Shown here piece by piece: positions 35,271-44,549 of a DNA stretch of 64,000 nucleotides. Positions within the stretch are counted from its first letter, which is position 1, and every line of letters starts with the position of its first letter. A program made the position numbers and the translations under genes. This DNA comes from Corallococcus soli (GTDB taxonomy: Bacteria; Myxococcota; Myxococcia; Myxococcales; Myxococcaceae): assembly GCF_014930455.1 (NCBI RefSeq), contig NZ_JAAIYO010000002.1:868001-932000 (forward strand), read 5' to 3'. The notes under the pieces were generated by a model, which ran no database searches, had not been told where the DNA came from, and saw only the letters and a program-made list of their open reading frames with translations.

Positions 35271-36128
35271 GTGGCCGAAGTCCCTGAGGTCGAAATCATC
35301 GTCCGCGATTTGAAGCAGGCCGTGGTCGGCCGGCGCTTCGTGGACGCGCAGGTGCTGGTGCCCTCGGCGGTGCGCTTCGCGTCGCCGGAGGACTTCATCC
35401 AGAACCTGCGCGGCAGGCGGGTGCTCTCCGCGGAGCGCCGCGCCAAGTTCATGCTGCTCGAGCTGGACGACGGGCAGACCCTGGCGCTGCACTTCATGCT
35501 GTGGGGAGAGCTGGCGCTCAGGCCCGCGGGCAGCGAACGGCCGCCAGCGACGCTCGTCGTCCTCACGCTGGAGGGCAACGAGGAGCTGCAGCTCACCGAC
35601 ACGCTGGGTTACGCGCGAGTGGCGCTGGGGCCGACCCAGATGCTGGCCTCCCAGTTGAAGCTGGCGGAGCTGGGGCCGGAGGCGCTGGATGCCACCTTCA
35701 CGCCGGAGCTGTTGGCCCAGCAGCTTCGAAGGCGGCGCAGTCCGCTGAAGACGGTGCTCCTGAACCAGCGCGTGCTCGCGGGGCTGGGCAACCGCGACGC
35801 GGACGAGAGCATGTGGGCCGCGGGCATCGACCCCCGGCGGCTGGCTTCGTCCCTGTCACCCGCGGAAATCCTCCAACTGCACCGGGGCATCCGCGACGTG
35901 CTGGAGGAGGGGCTGCGGCTGCGCGGCACGCAGCGGGACCTGTTCGGAGTGCAGGGCAAGGCGCTCCACCGGCGCAACATCTTCGGCAGGACGGGGGCGC
36001 CCTGTCCGCGCTGCGCCACGCCCGTGTCGCACCTGCGCATCGGTGGCCGCAACACGCACTGGTGCTCGCACTGCCAGCCCGCGAACGGCCCCGCGCCCGA
36101 AGCTCCCGCGCAGACGTCGCTGCTCTGA
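35271..36128 (+). CDS. Formamidopyrimidine-DNA glycosylase family protein, N-terminal Pro replaced by Ala
   Basis: 285 aa from GTG 35271, which has GGAGGAG about 6 nt upstream, so the start is well supported. The N-terminus reads MAEVPEVEII where Fpg/Nei enzymes read MPELPEVE. After Met removal the residue that forms the Schiff base would be Ala, not Pro; Glu2 is kept. The Lys in RRAKF and the Arg in the C-terminal zinc finger (CPRC...GGRNTHWCSHC) are present. The GNIYADE motif is GNRDADE. It may be an inactive or altered lesion-binding relative, or a glycosylase using another nucleophile. Confidence 0.88.
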   Translation: MAEVPEVEIIVRDLKQAVVGRRFVDAQVLVPSAVRFASPEDFIQNLRGRRVLSAERRAKFMLLELDDGQTLALHFMLWGELALRPAGSERPPATLVVLTLEGNEELQLTDTLGYARVALGPTQMLASQLKLAELGPEALDATFTPELLAQQLRRRRSPLKTVLLNQRVLAGLGNRDADESMWAAGIDPRRLASSLSPAEILQLHRGIRDVLEEGLRLRGTQRDLFGVQGKALHRRNIFGRTGAPCPRCATPVSHLRIGGRNTHWCSHCQPANGPAPEAPAQTSLL

Positions 36129-36258
36129 CGCGTCCATTGAGACGCTTCCAGGCAGCGTCCTTCCCTGGCGGGCGCCCCGCGCGGACCTCATCGCTCCGAA
36201 CAGCGTCCCTGCCAGTCCCGGGCGTGCGAGCCCCGCGAGGCACTGGTATGAAACGGGC

Positions 36259-36504
36259 GTGTCCGACGTCCCCGCCGCCACGCTCCTGCCCCTCGACGAA
36301 GCGCTCCTGCGCGCGAGCGAGGAGAACGCGCTCCCCAGCTACTACCAGTCCAGCGTGCGTCCGCTCCTGCGCGACCCGGAAGGGCGCTGGCCCTCCTGCT
36401 GCGGCGGAGGCTGCGAGCCTTGCGCGCAGACGCTCACCCGGGTCGCCGTGCGCGCGCTGGAGCTGATGGGGACGCCCCGTCAGGCCCCGCTGCCCGACTT
36501 CTAG
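36259..36504 (+). CDS. Small Cys-containing protein of unknown function
   Basis: About 81 aa from GTG 36259. The middle has a WPSCCGGGCEPC cluster that could bind metal, and the protein ends in a helix. No family was recognised and there is no signal peptide. The reading frame extends upstream but the earlier part is low-complexity Arg/Pro/Ala sequence and unlikely to be real. It is convergent with the secreted beta-strand-rich protein gene that ends 22 bp away. Confidence 0.5.
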   Translation: MSDVPAATLLPLDEALLRASEENALPSYYQSSVRPLLRDPEGRWPSCCGGGCEPCAQTLTRVAVRALELMGTPRQAPLPDF

Positions 36505-36526
36505 GCGCGGCGGGCCCTCACCGCCG

Positions 36527-37186
36527 TCAGAACAACCGCGTGCCCAGGCCCACGCGCGCGTTGAAGCCCAGCCGCGTGTGCCCCGCGCCGGCGCGCTCCT
36601 GGAACGTCTCCACGCCCACCTGTCCCGCCGCGAGCAGGGACAGGCCGCTGCCCAGGTACACCTCCACGCCCGCGCCGCCCAACGCCTGGAAGCGCCGCTG
36701 CTTGTCGCCCGAGAGCCCCAGGTCGATGGGCAGGTCCACCAGGCCCAGCAGCGCCACGGTGTCCGCCACCCGGTAGCCCGCGACGAGCCCCGGCAGGATG
36801 CGCACCAGCACGCCGGAGAAGTTGTCGTCGTCCATGTACGTGGCGCCCGAGTTGAGCACCAGACCCAGGCCCAGCGAGGGCGCCAACTGCAGCGCCCCGC
36901 TCCGCAGCACCTCCTTGCGGCCCAGCACCTCCAACGACGCGCCCAGCTTGAACCAGTCGAAGCGCCCGCGCGCCTCCATCTCGAAGCCGCCAATGCCCTG
37001 CCGGAACCCCAGCCCGATCTCCGGCGCGCCCGTATAGGCGTAGAGCGCCGTGGCGCCCGACGGCAACATCACCGGGGCCACCACCGAGCCCAACGGGTCA
37101 TCACTGGAGAGCGAGAGCCCGGAGTCCTGGGCGGAAGACACGGCGGGCACGACGAGGAAGGTCAGCAGCAGGACGAGGCGCGTCAT
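36527..37186 (-). CDS. Exported, outer-membrane barrel-like protein of unknown function
   Basis: 219 aa starting at MTRLVLLL. A signal peptide ends near VSSAQ. The mature part alternates Gly-rich strands (GLGFRQGIGGFEMEARGRF, LGLGLVLNSG) and ends RVGLGTRLF with a C-terminal aromatic, as outer-membrane barrels do. A longer in-frame extension upstream is rejected because the signal peptide then becomes internal. It is divergent from the DUF4388 regulator at 37294. Confidence 0.75.
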   Translation of the reverse strand: MTRLVLLLTFLVVPAVSSAQDSGLSLSSDDPLGSVVAPVMLPSGATALYAYTGAPEIGLGFRQGIGGFEMEARGRFDWFKLGASLEVLGRKEVLRSGALQLAPSLGLGLVLNSGATYMDDDNFSGVLVRILPGLVAGYRVADTVALLGLVDLPIDLGLSGDKQRRFQALGGAGVEVYLGSGLSLLAAGQVGVETFQERAGAGHTRLGFNARVGLGTRLF

Positions 37187-37293
37187 GGGCGCGCACCCTA
37201 GCGTGGGTTGCGTGATGGCCAAAACCCAACGAATCCAGGGACTTGGGGGCGGGTTGTGCATTCGGCACTGTTCCCTGGAAGAATAGGGAATCC

Positions 37294-38400
37294 ATGGTTG
37301 CCTACCTGCACGCCGCGCCTCCCTCCGCTTCCTCCACGCCCGCGGGAGGTCGTTCCGCACTCGACCTGTCGGGTGAGGCGACAGGCGGCTCGGTGCTGCT
37401 GGTGGGGGAGGTGTCGCGGCCGGCGGTGGTGGAGGCGCTCCGCGCGGAGGGCTTCGAGCCCGTGCGCGTGGAGGGGATGTGCGAGGCCCTGGCGCGGCTG
37501 GCCTCTTCGGAGGCGCTGCCCCGGCTGGTGGTCATCGACGCGGAGCTGCCGGACGGGGACGGCTTCAGCCTCTGTGGCCTGCTCCGGGCGGACGCGAAGG
37601 TGGAGCACCTGCCGGTGCTGCTGGTGGCGCGTCAGCAGGAGGAGTTCCACCGCGACCTCGCCGCGGGCGTGGGCGCGGACGAGTACCTGGTGGAGCCGGT
37701 GGACGCCCGGGACGTGGCGGTGCTCGCGCGGCTCAAGGCGGGGCGGCGCGGCGAGGAGGACGTCTACGACGCGCACACCGGGACGCTGCCGCTGGTGCAC
37801 CTGGTGCGCGCGCTGCTGGCCGGCGTGCGTTCGGGGCGGGTGACGCTGTCCGAGGACACGGGCGCCTTCACCTTCCGCCACGGCCTGCTGGTGGACGCGT
37901 CCTTCCACGGCGAGCGGGGCAGCCTCGCGTTCCGGCGCCTGCTGTGTTTCGGCACGGGCGGCTACACGGTGACGTTCGGGCCGGAGCTGCACCGGGGCAC
38001 CTTCTCCATGGACCGCGCGTACCTGTGCGAACAGGTGGTGCCGGGCCTGGAGCGCTTCGAGGTGCTGCGCGTCCGGGGCCTGCCCCTGGCGGCGCGGCTC
38101 ACGGTGGACTTCAACCGGCTGGCGCGCGAGCTGCCCACGCTGCCGGAGGACGTGGAGCAGGTGGTGCGGCTCTTCGACGGCCGGCGCACCGTGCGCGCGA
38201 TGCTGCTGGAGTGCCGCTTCCCGGAGGCGCTGGCCTACGAGGCGGCGACCCGGCTGTTCATGCTGGGCGTGCTGGTGCCCGCCATCCTCGTGGAGGAGCG
38301 CGAGCGCGCCCGCGAGTCCGCCGGTCCGCCGCGCCTGTTCGAGCCGGCCCCCCTGGACGGGGACGCGCCGGCTTCCGAGCCCGAGCCGACGGCGTCGTGA
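37294..38400 (+). CDS. Response-regulator-like receiver plus DUF4388 (PATAN) protein
   Basis: 368 aa from ATG 37294. Residues about 30-150 fit a receiver fold (VLLVGE start, LVVIDAELPDGDGFSLCGLLR with the phospho-Asp, then ADEYLVEPVDARDV). From about 165 the sequence SGRVTLSEDTGAFTFRHG begins a DUF4388/PATAN domain, common in myxobacterial and cyanobacterial regulators. There is no DNA-binding domain, so it probably works by protein contacts. It is followed by yebC 99 bp downstream but the link is unclear. Confidence 0.8.
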   Translation: MVAYLHAAPPSASSTPAGGRSALDLSGEATGGSVLLVGEVSRPAVVEALRAEGFEPVRVEGMCEALARLASSEALPRLVVIDAELPDGDGFSLCGLLRADAKVEHLPVLLVARQQEEFHRDLAAGVGADEYLVEPVDARDVAVLARLKAGRRGEEDVYDAHTGTLPLVHLVRALLAGVRSGRVTLSEDTGAFTFRHGLLVDASFHGERGSLAFRRLLCFGTGGYTVTFGPELHRGTFSMDRAYLCEQVVPGLERFEVLRVRGLPLAARLTVDFNRLARELPTLPEDVEQVVRLFDGRRTVRAMLLECRFPEALAYEAATRLFMLGVLVPAILVEERERARESAGPPRLFEPAPLDGDAPASEPEPTAS

Positions 38401-38499
38401 GCGTTTGACTCGGGCGGCCTGCTCGGGGCACAAGGCCGGAGACGTGGACCCTCCGGGGTCCCTCCTTCTTCCAAGCCGAAGTGAGCCGAAGCCGCCGCC

Positions 38500-39249
38500 A
38501 TGTCCGGTCACAACCGATGGTCGAAGATCAAGCGCCAGAAGGCCGCGATGGGTGCGACCAAGGGCAAGCTCTACTCCAAGCTCATCAAGGAGCTGACCGT
38601 CGCCGCGCGGCTGGGCGGCGGTGACCCCTCGGGCAACGCCCGGTTGCGCGTGTCCATGGGCCAGGCGCGCGAGGCGAACATCCCCCGCGACTCCATCGAC
38701 CGCGCCATCAAGAAGGGCACCGGCGAGCTGGAGGGCGCGTCGTACGAGGAGGTGACGTACGAGGGCTACGGCCCCGGCGGCGTCGCGCTCATCATCGAGT
38801 GCCTCACCGACAACCGGAACCGCTCCGCCAGCGACGTGCGCAACCTGCTGGGCAACCACGGCGGGAACATGGGCGCGGAGGGCGCGGTGGGCTGGATGTT
38901 CCACAAGAAGGGCGTCATCGTGGTGAAGCCCGGGCCCAGCGAGGACCAGGTGATGGAGCACGCCCTGGAGGCGGGCGCCGAGGACGTCGTCGACCAGGGC
39001 CCGGACGGCTTCGAGGTGCGCACCGCGCCGGCGGACCTGCACGCGGTGGGCTCGAAGCTGGAGGCCGCGGGCCTGCCCCTGGGCGAACAGAAGTGGACCT
39101 TCGTGCCGCAGAACACCGTGAAGGTGGAAGGCGACAACGCGAAGCGCATGTTGAAGCTGATGGACGCGCTCGACGAAAACGACGACGTGCAGCACGTGCA
39201 CGCGAACTTCGAAATCGACGAGTCCCTGATGGAGTCGCTGTCCGCGTAA
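38500..39249 (+). CDS. yebC: YebC/PmpR-family protein
   Basis: 249 aa, the normal length. The start MSGHNRWSKIKRQKAAM and NIPRDSIDRAIKKG are strong family signatures. The C-terminal part (FVPQNTV, LMDALDENDDVQHVHANFE) also matches. Family members help ribosomes through proline stretches or act as regulators. It heads the yebC-ruvC-ruvA cluster, a common arrangement in bacteria. Confidence 0.96.
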   Translation: MSGHNRWSKIKRQKAAMGATKGKLYSKLIKELTVAARLGGGDPSGNARLRVSMGQAREANIPRDSIDRAIKKGTGELEGASYEEVTYEGYGPGGVALIIECLTDNRNRSASDVRNLLGNHGGNMGAEGAVGWMFHKKGVIVVKPGPSEDQVMEHALEAGAEDVVDQGPDGFEVRTAPADLHAVGSKLEAAGLPLGEQKWTFVPQNTVKVEGDNAKRMLKLMDALDENDDVQHVHANFEIDESLMESLSA

Positions 39250-39285
39250 GGCCCCTCTTCGGGCGCGTGGGAAAGGAACGGGCCG

Positions 39286-39864
39286 GTGCGCGTACTCGGC
39301 GTGGACCCTGGCAGCCGCTTCATGGGCTTCGGGGTGGTGGAGGAGAAGAAGGGGAAGCTGGTTCACCTGGGCCACGGCGTCATCAAGGTGCCCGAAGGCG
39401 CGCCCCTGGCCGAACGCCTGAAGGAGCTGCACGCCGCGCTGTGCGCCGCGCTCGCGCGCTATCAGCCGGAGGCCGTGGCGGTGGAGGGGCTCTTCACGCA
39501 CCGCAACGCGCGCAGCGCCCTGGTGCTGGGGCACGCGCGCGGCGTGGCGCTGCTCGCGGCGGCGCAGGCCGGGCTGAGCGTGCATGAGTACGCCCCCGCG
39601 AGCGTGAAGAAGTCCGTGGGCGCCAGCGGCGCGGGCGGCAAGGACGCGGTGGCGCGCATGGTGCGCACGCTGCTGGGCGTGGATGAAGCGACGCTGGAGC
39701 GCGCGGATGCCAGCGACGCGCTCGCCGTCGCGCTGTGCCACCTCAACCATTTCCGCGTGGGCATGCCCCGCGCGTCGTCACCGTCGAACGGCAAGCGCAA
39801 GGGCGCCGCGTCGGTGCTCGCGGACCGGCTGTCGTCCGCGTACAAGCGCCCGGAGGCCCGATGA
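39286..39864 (+). CDS. ruvC: Holliday junction resolvase RuvC
   Basis: 192 aa from GTG 39286. The catalytic acids are visible: Asp7 in GVDPGS, Glu in AVEGLF near 67, and two Asp in RADASDALAVALCH near 140. The C-terminus is longer than in E. coli by about 20 basic residues. RuvC cuts Holliday junctions with RuvAB. Its stop overlaps the ruvA start by 4 nt (ATGA at 39861). Confidence 0.97.
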   Translation: MRVLGVDPGSRFMGFGVVEEKKGKLVHLGHGVIKVPEGAPLAERLKELHAALCAALARYQPEAVAVEGLFTHRNARSALVLGHARGVALLAAAQAGLSVHEYAPASVKKSVGASGAGGKDAVARMVRTLLGVDEATLERADASDALAVALCHLNHFRVGMPRASSPSNGKRKGAASVLADRLSSAYKRPEAR

Positions 39865-40478
39865 TCGCCCGTCTGCGTGGCAACGTGTTGGAGAAGGGCC
39901 CCGAGGACGCCGTCATCGACGTGCAGGGCGTGGGCTACCGGGTGAACCTGTCCAGCATCTCGCTGGGCAAGCTGCCCGCGGAGGGGCAGCCGGTGGACGT
40001 GCGCATCCGCACCGTGGTGCGCGAGGACGCCTTCGACCTGTTCGGCTTCCTCTCCGTGCAGGAGGAAGAACTCTTCCAGCTGCTCAACAGCGTGTCGCGC
40101 ATCGGCCCGCGCATGGCCCTGGGCGTGCTGTCCGGCATGGAGGTGGGCGAGCTCATCGCGGCGCTGGCGCGCGGCGAGGTGGCCCGGCTCGCCAAGATTC
40201 ACGGCGTGGGCAAGAAGACCGCGGAGCGGCTCGTCCTGGAGCTCAAGGACAAGGTGAAGAACATCCACACGGAGGCCGTGGCGCGAGGCACCGCCGCCCC
40301 CATGCCCGCCGCCCCGTCCGGCACCAAGGCCGACCTCATCTCCGCCCTCCTCAACCTGGGCTACAAGCAGCCCCAGGCGGAGAAGGCCGCGGACGTGGCC
40401 AGCGAACGGCTGGGCCCGGACGCCACCTTCCAGGTGCTCTTCCGCGACGCCCTGAAGGTCCTGCGCTCCACCCCCTGA
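39861..40478 (+). CDS. ruvA: Holliday junction DNA helicase subunit RuvA
   Basis: 205 aa from the ATG in the ATGA overlap with ruvC. It begins MIARLRGNVLEK, with the OB-fold region (about 1-65), the helix-hairpin-helix IHGVGKKTAERLVLELKDK near 115 and the C-terminal domain III that contacts RuvB (about 150-205, ALLNLGYKQPQAEKA). RuvA binds the four-way junction. ruvB lies apart at 43481. Confidence 0.97.
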   Translation: MIARLRGNVLEKGPEDAVIDVQGVGYRVNLSSISLGKLPAEGQPVDVRIRTVVREDAFDLFGFLSVQEEELFQLLNSVSRIGPRMALGVLSGMEVGELIAALARGEVARLAKIHGVGKKTAERLVLELKDKVKNIHTEAVARGTAAPMPAAPSGTKADLISALLNLGYKQPQAEKAADVASERLGPDATFQVLFRDALKVLRSTP

Positions 40479-40756
40479 ACACCGCACCACCCCCAGGGGC
40501 AAGACGCGGTGCTTCCGAGGACATGAAGTCCAGGGAAAATCCGCGCAAGCCCTATTCCCGTAAGAAGTCGCGCCCGTCGCCTGCGTGACGTGACCCGCGT
40601 CCGCCCGGAGTCATCCGGCGATCCACGACGCTCACCTCACGACACCCGAGAGGGAAGCCGGCGTCCGGGGCGCTGGCCCATTCCAATAAAAATATCAAAT
40701 TACAGTGCAGGTGCGGTGCTCCGCTGCGGAGGGCCTCGCCCCTGAGGAGGTGCGTG
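40479..40756. promoter_or_regulatory. Intergenic region with an AT-rich promoter-like block
   Basis: 278 bp between ruvA and the ELWxxDGT lipoprotein gene. The stretch 40681-40710 is markedly AT-rich in this GC-rich DNA and lies about 50 bp upstream of the ribosome site GGAGG at 40746-40750. No clear consensus element was matched. Confidence 0.4.
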
Positions 40757-42250
40757 ATGGAGGCGTGGCGTGGCGTGACGGTCCTGGTGCTGTGGCTCTC
40801 CGGTGGGCTCGGGGTGGGGTGCGGTGGGGAGGCTCAGGGGGAGGCGGAGGCGTGGGAGGAGACGTCGTCGGCGATGGAGGAGGCTGCCCTGGGGGGCGGT
40901 GTCCCCCAGCCCTGTGGTCGCACGCCGGTCCTGGTGGGGGACCTCCAGCCGGGCCTGGAGGGGTCGCGTCCGGAGGCGCTGGTGGCGGTGGGCTCGCGGC
41001 TCTTCTACGCCGCGGACGACGGCGCCGCGGGGCGTGAGCTGTGGGTGACGGACGGGGATGACCGGACCTCCAGGCGGGTGAAGGACGTGCGGCCCGGGGC
41101 GGCGGGCAGCACGCCGCGCTTCCTCACGCGGGTGGGGGGACGCCTCTTCTTCGTCGCGGACGACGGGGCGCACGGGCCGGAGCTGTGGCGCACGGACGGC
41201 ACGCCCCAGGGCACCGTGTTGGTGGCGGACCTGCGGCCGGGGGCGGCGGGCAGCGCGCCGGACAACCTGACGCAGGTGGGCGGGCGGCTGTACTTCACCG
41301 CGGATGACGGCGTGCACGGCCGCGAGCTGTGGAGCTCCGACGGCACCGGGGCGGGCACGCGGCTCACGCAGGAGTTCGCGCCCGGCCCCAGGTCGCTCTT
41401 CCTGGACGACCTGACGGACTGGAACGGGCGGCTGGCGCTGGTGGCGTACGGGGACACGTCCGTGACGCTGTGGGTGACGGAGGCGGACTCCGGCACCGCG
41501 AGGGTGTACTTCCGGGGTCCGGCGCAGACGGTGCTCGTCGCGCTGACGCCGGCGGGGCGCGACCGCCTCTTCTTCCTCGTGGACCTGGGCCTGGGGGAGG
41601 CGGACCTCTGGGTGACGTGGGGCTCGCCCCTCTTCACCTTCCCGCTGCGGCGCTTCCCGGGGGACTACCCGTCGGAGCTCACGCCGCTGGGCGGCGCCGT
41701 GTACTTCACGGCCGGCGCGGAGGGCTTCTTCGGCGAGCCCGGGGACCTGTTCTTCGGCGCGGAGCTGTGGCGGAGCGACGGCTCGCTCCTGGGCACCCGC
41801 CGGGTGAAGGACGTGCGGCCGGGGCCGGAAGGCTCGCTCCCGTCGGGGCTGACGGCGCTGGGCGGGCGGCTGTACTTCGCGGCGGATGACGGCGTGCATG
41901 GCCGCGAGCTGTGGAGCACGGACGGCACGTCGCGGGGCACGGTGCTGGTGCAGGACCTGGAGCCCGGCCCCCAGGGCAGCACCCCCACGGCGCTGGCGGC
42001 GACGGACGGCTGGCTCTTCCTCTCCGCGTCGACGGCGGTGCGGGGTCGCGAGGCCTGGTATTCGGACGGCACGCCGGGCCGCGTGCAGGCCCTGCGCGAC
42101 ATCGCGCCCGGGGGGCTGGGCTCCAATCCCCGGGGCTTCGTGCGCTCCGGGGGCGCCGTCTTCTTCGTCGCCGCCCACCCGGACCAGGGCGAGGAGCCCT
42201 GGGCGCTGCCCTTCCTCCCGCTGAGCCGCTGCGGCCGCACGGCGGACTGA
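40757..42250 (+). CDS. ELWxxDGT-repeat lipoprotein
   Basis: 497 aa from ATG 40757 (GGAGG at 6 nt; GTG 40754 also possible). The signal peptide ends in lipobox GVGC at about Cys22. The rest is a tandem array of roughly 45-residue repeats with motifs ELWVTDGD, ELWRTDGT, ELWSSDGT, ELWRSDGS, ELWSTDGT and EAWYSDGT, with two weaker copies in the middle, consistent with a beta-propeller. Such proteins are frequent in myxobacteria, at the cell surface, with no firm function. The stop lies in a nested hairpin. Confidence 0.9.
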   Translation: MEAWRGVTVLVLWLSGGLGVGCGGEAQGEAEAWEETSSAMEEAALGGGVPQPCGRTPVLVGDLQPGLEGSRPEALVAVGSRLFYAADDGAAGRELWVTDGDDRTSRRVKDVRPGAAGSTPRFLTRVGGRLFFVADDGAHGPELWRTDGTPQGTVLVADLRPGAAGSAPDNLTQVGGRLYFTADDGVHGRELWSSDGTGAGTRLTQEFAPGPRSLFLDDLTDWNGRLALVAYGDTSVTLWVTEADSGTARVYFRGPAQTVLVALTPAGRDRLFFLVDLGLGEADLWVTWGSPLFTFPLRRFPGDYPSELTPLGGAVYFTAGAEGFFGEPGDLFFGAELWRSDGSLLGTRRVKDVRPGPEGSLPSGLTALGGRLYFAADDGVHGRELWSTDGTSRGTVLVQDLEPGPQGSTPTALAATDGWLFLSASTAVRGREAWYSDGTPGRVQALRDIAPGGLGSNPRGFVRSGGAVFFVAAHPDQGEEPWALPFLPLSRCGRTAD

Positions 42251-42275
42251 GCGTCGGGCCGCGCCCGGTGGCTCA
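42248..42275. terminator. Nested hairpin spanning two convergent stop codons
   Basis: TGAGC (42248-42252) pairs with GCTCA (42271-42275) and CGGGC (42255-42259) with GCCCG (42263-42267). The two opposing stop codons (TGA of the lipoprotein gene, TCA/TGA of the MBL-fold gene) pair with each other. Likely bidirectional transcription end; no T-run. Confidence 0.5.
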
Positions 42276-43358
42276 TGCCGCCCTTCGCACCGCGGGCGTG
42301 GGGCGCATCTCGCCCGTGTTCGGCGCGGGCAGCACCACGGTGGGGCCCAGGCCGGGGGCCATCAGGTGCGCCGTGAGCAGCGACGAGGGGTGGAAGTTCA
42401 CGAACGCCCCGTCCACGGCGGAGGGGCCCGCGAAGAGCTTCTCCACCACCATGGACGCGTACTGATCCAACGAGTCCTCGCGCGTGTTACCGTTGAGCAC
42501 CACCTCCCAGCCCATCTGCTCCGCGAAGCGGCGCACGCCCGCGATGCGCGACAGCAGGGGCGTGTAGCTCTCCGTGCTCACGCCGTTCTCGCTCACCACG
42601 AAGACCTCGTTCGCGGTGGCCAGCGCCAGGGACGTGTTGCCCTGCGTGTGCCCGGGCGTGTTCAGCAGCGCCACGCCCTGGCCCAGCCAGGAGTCGCCGT
42701 CCAGGAGCACCACGCGGTCCTCCGGGATCTCCGTGCCGCCGGGCACGAACCACACGCTCTGCATGGGGTGCAGGTGCTTCACCATCGTCCACTCGGCCCG
42801 CTGCACCAGCAGCTTCGCGCGCGGGAAGACGGCCGGGGCGCCCGCGCCGCCCAGCCACCCGCGCAGGTCCTGGATGTGCAGGTGGTCGAAGGCCACGTAG
42901 TCCACATCCCCGGGCGTCAGCCCCAGCGCCTCCAGGTGGCCCTGCACCGTGCCGTGGCGGGTGGACATCACCTTGTCGGACAGGAACGCGCCGTAGCGCT
43001 CGCGCAGCGCGCGGTAGAAGGGCGCCGCGTAGCCCCGCTCGTAGTCGGTGGGGTTGAAGAGCAGCGTCCGGCGCTGGCCCGTGCCGGCCTCCGCGAACTG
43101 CACCACCTGCATGCGGTTGGTCATCATCACGTAGGGCGCCGGGGACAGCGCCGCCCCGCTGAAGGCGAACAGCGTGGGGTAGGGGAACGTGATGAGGTCG
43201 CACGTCGCCACCGCCGCCACCGGACCCTCGCGCACGAACGCCTCCCGGGCCTCCATGGCGGCGCGGCGCAGCCTCTGCAATCGGTGTCCAGGCGAACGCT
43301 CGGTGTGGGCCTCCGGGAGGAAGGGCAGGGGGCGGAACGCAGGGGGATTGGGACTCAT
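42273..43358 (-). CDS. MBL-fold hydrolase-like protein with an altered metal motif
   Basis: 361 aa. The metallo-beta-lactamase fold is indicated by [11 protein letters not shown] near residue 165, [14 protein letters not shown] near 240 and [10 protein letters not shown] near 260. The canonical HxHxDH reads HLHIQDL, so the third ligand is shifted by one and the final His is absent. It may bind a single metal, or be inactive. The substrate is unknown. Divergent from ruvB. Confidence 0.75.
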   Translation of the reverse strand: MSPNPPAFRPLPFLPEAHTERSPGHRLQRLRRAAMEAREAFVREGPVAAVATCDLITFPYPTLFAFSGAALSPAPYVMMTNRMQVVQFAEAGTGQRRTLLFNPTDYERGYAAPFYRALRERYGAFLSDKVMSTRHGTVQGHLEALGLTPGDVDYVAFDHLHIQDLRGWLGGAGAPAVFPRAKLLVQRAEWTMVKHLHPMQSVWFVPGGTEIPEDRVVLLDGDSWLGQGVALLNTPGHTQGNTSLALATANEVFVVSENGVSTESYTPLLSRIAGVRRFAEQMGWEVVLNGNTREDSLDQYASMVVEKLFAGPSAVDGAFVNFHPSSLLTAHLMAPGLGPTVVLPAPNTGEMRPTPAVRRAA

Positions 43359-43480
43359 GGACGCGACTCCCTTGTGGGACAGGGGGACTCAACCCCCTGG
43401 CTGGCCGGCCGGCATGCCGTCCCCCTCTGGCGGCGCCAGAAGGGGAGCGACACGCGCCCCCTTCGCTGTATAGGGTCGGA

Positions 43481-44518
43481 ATGGTGATGGCGAGGAAGTC
43501 CGATGACACCCTCTCGGGAGATGTTCAGCCGGAAGACATCCGGCTGGAGGCCTCCCTGCGCCCTCGCTCCTTTGACGAGTACGTAGGCCAGGGCGCCGTC
43601 GTGGAGAAGCTCAAGGTCTACGTGGCCGCGTCCAAGAGCCGGGGGGACGCGCTGGACCACTGCCTGTTCTCCGGGCCGCCCGGCCTGGGCAAGACGTCGC
43701 TGGCGCACCTCATCGCCAACGAGCTGGGCGTGGGCATCCACGTCACCAGCGGCCCCGCCATGGAGCGCAAGGGGGACCTGGCCGGCCTGCTCACCAACCT
43801 CAACGAGCGGGACATCCTCTTCATCGACGAGATCCACCGCCTCAACGCCGCCGTGGAGGAGTACCTCTACCCGGCGATGGAGGACTTCCGGCTGGACATC
43901 ACCATCGACACCGGGCCCGCCGCCCGCGCGATGAAGATCGACCTGCCGCCCTTCACGCTGGTGGGCGCCACCACGCGCACGGGCCTGCTCACGTCGCCCC
44001 TGCGCGACCGCTTCCAGATCCAGGAGCGCCTGGAGTACTACGAGCCGAAGTACCTGGAGCAGATCCTCGACCGCTCCGCGCGCATCCTCGGCGTGCCCCT
44101 GGACCGCGCCGCCAGCCGGGAGATCTCCACCCGCTCGCGCGGCACGCCCCGCATCGCCAACCGGCTCTTGCGCCGGCTGCGCGACTTCGCCCAGGTGGAG
44201 GGCAACGGCCGCATCACCTATGAGCTGGCGCACGACTCGCTGAGCCGGCTGGGCGTGGACGCCAGCGGCCTGGACGCGATGGACCGCAAGATATTGCTGA
44301 CCATCGTGGAGAAGTTCGGCGGCGGCCCGGTGGGCGTGGAGACCATCGCCGCGAGCGTGGGCGAGCAGCGCGACACGATTGAGGACGTCTACGAGCCCTT
44401 CCTCATGCAGGAGGGCTTCCTCATGCGCACGCCCCGGGGCCGCACCGCCACGCTGCGCACCTACCAGTACTTCAAGAAGACGCCGCCCCCCAGCTCTCCC
44501 CAGGGCACGCTCTTCTAG
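43481..44518 (+). CDS. ruvB: Holliday junction branch-migration ATPase RuvB
   Basis: 345 aa; ATG 43487 is an alternative start 6 nt later. Walker A is [15 protein letters not shown] near 65, Walker [12 protein letters not shown] near 115, sensor GATTRTGLL near 165, and the winged-helix end [14 protein letters not shown]...[11 protein letters not shown] is complete. RuvB hexamers drive RuvA-bound junction migration. It is unlinked from ruvCA, as in many bacteria. A TATAGGGT precedes the start by about 8 nt and may be part of the promoter. Confidence 0.97.
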   Translation: MVMARKSDDTLSGDVQPEDIRLEASLRPRSFDEYVGQGAVVEKLKVYVAASKSRGDALDHCLFSGPPGLGKTSLAHLIANELGVGIHVTSGPAMERKGDLAGLLTNLNERDILFIDEIHRLNAAVEEYLYPAMEDFRLDITIDTGPAARAMKIDLPPFTLVGATTRTGLLTSPLRDRFQIQERLEYYEPKYLEQILDRSARILGVPLDRAASREISTRSRGTPRIANRLLRRLRDFAQVEGNGRITYELAHDSLSRLGVDASGLDAMDRKILLTIVEKFGGGPVGVETIAASVGEQRDTIEDVYEPFLMQEGFLMRTPRGRTATLRTYQYFKKTPPPSSPQGTLF

Positions 44519-44549
44519 CCCCCCGCCTTCCTTCCGCGAGCCCGCCGCC

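Noticed and set aside
37198-39750. Long minus-strand frame across the DUF4388 regulator, yebC and ruvC
   Set aside because: It is the complement of well-identified genes and has only His/Arg/Gln-rich sequence.
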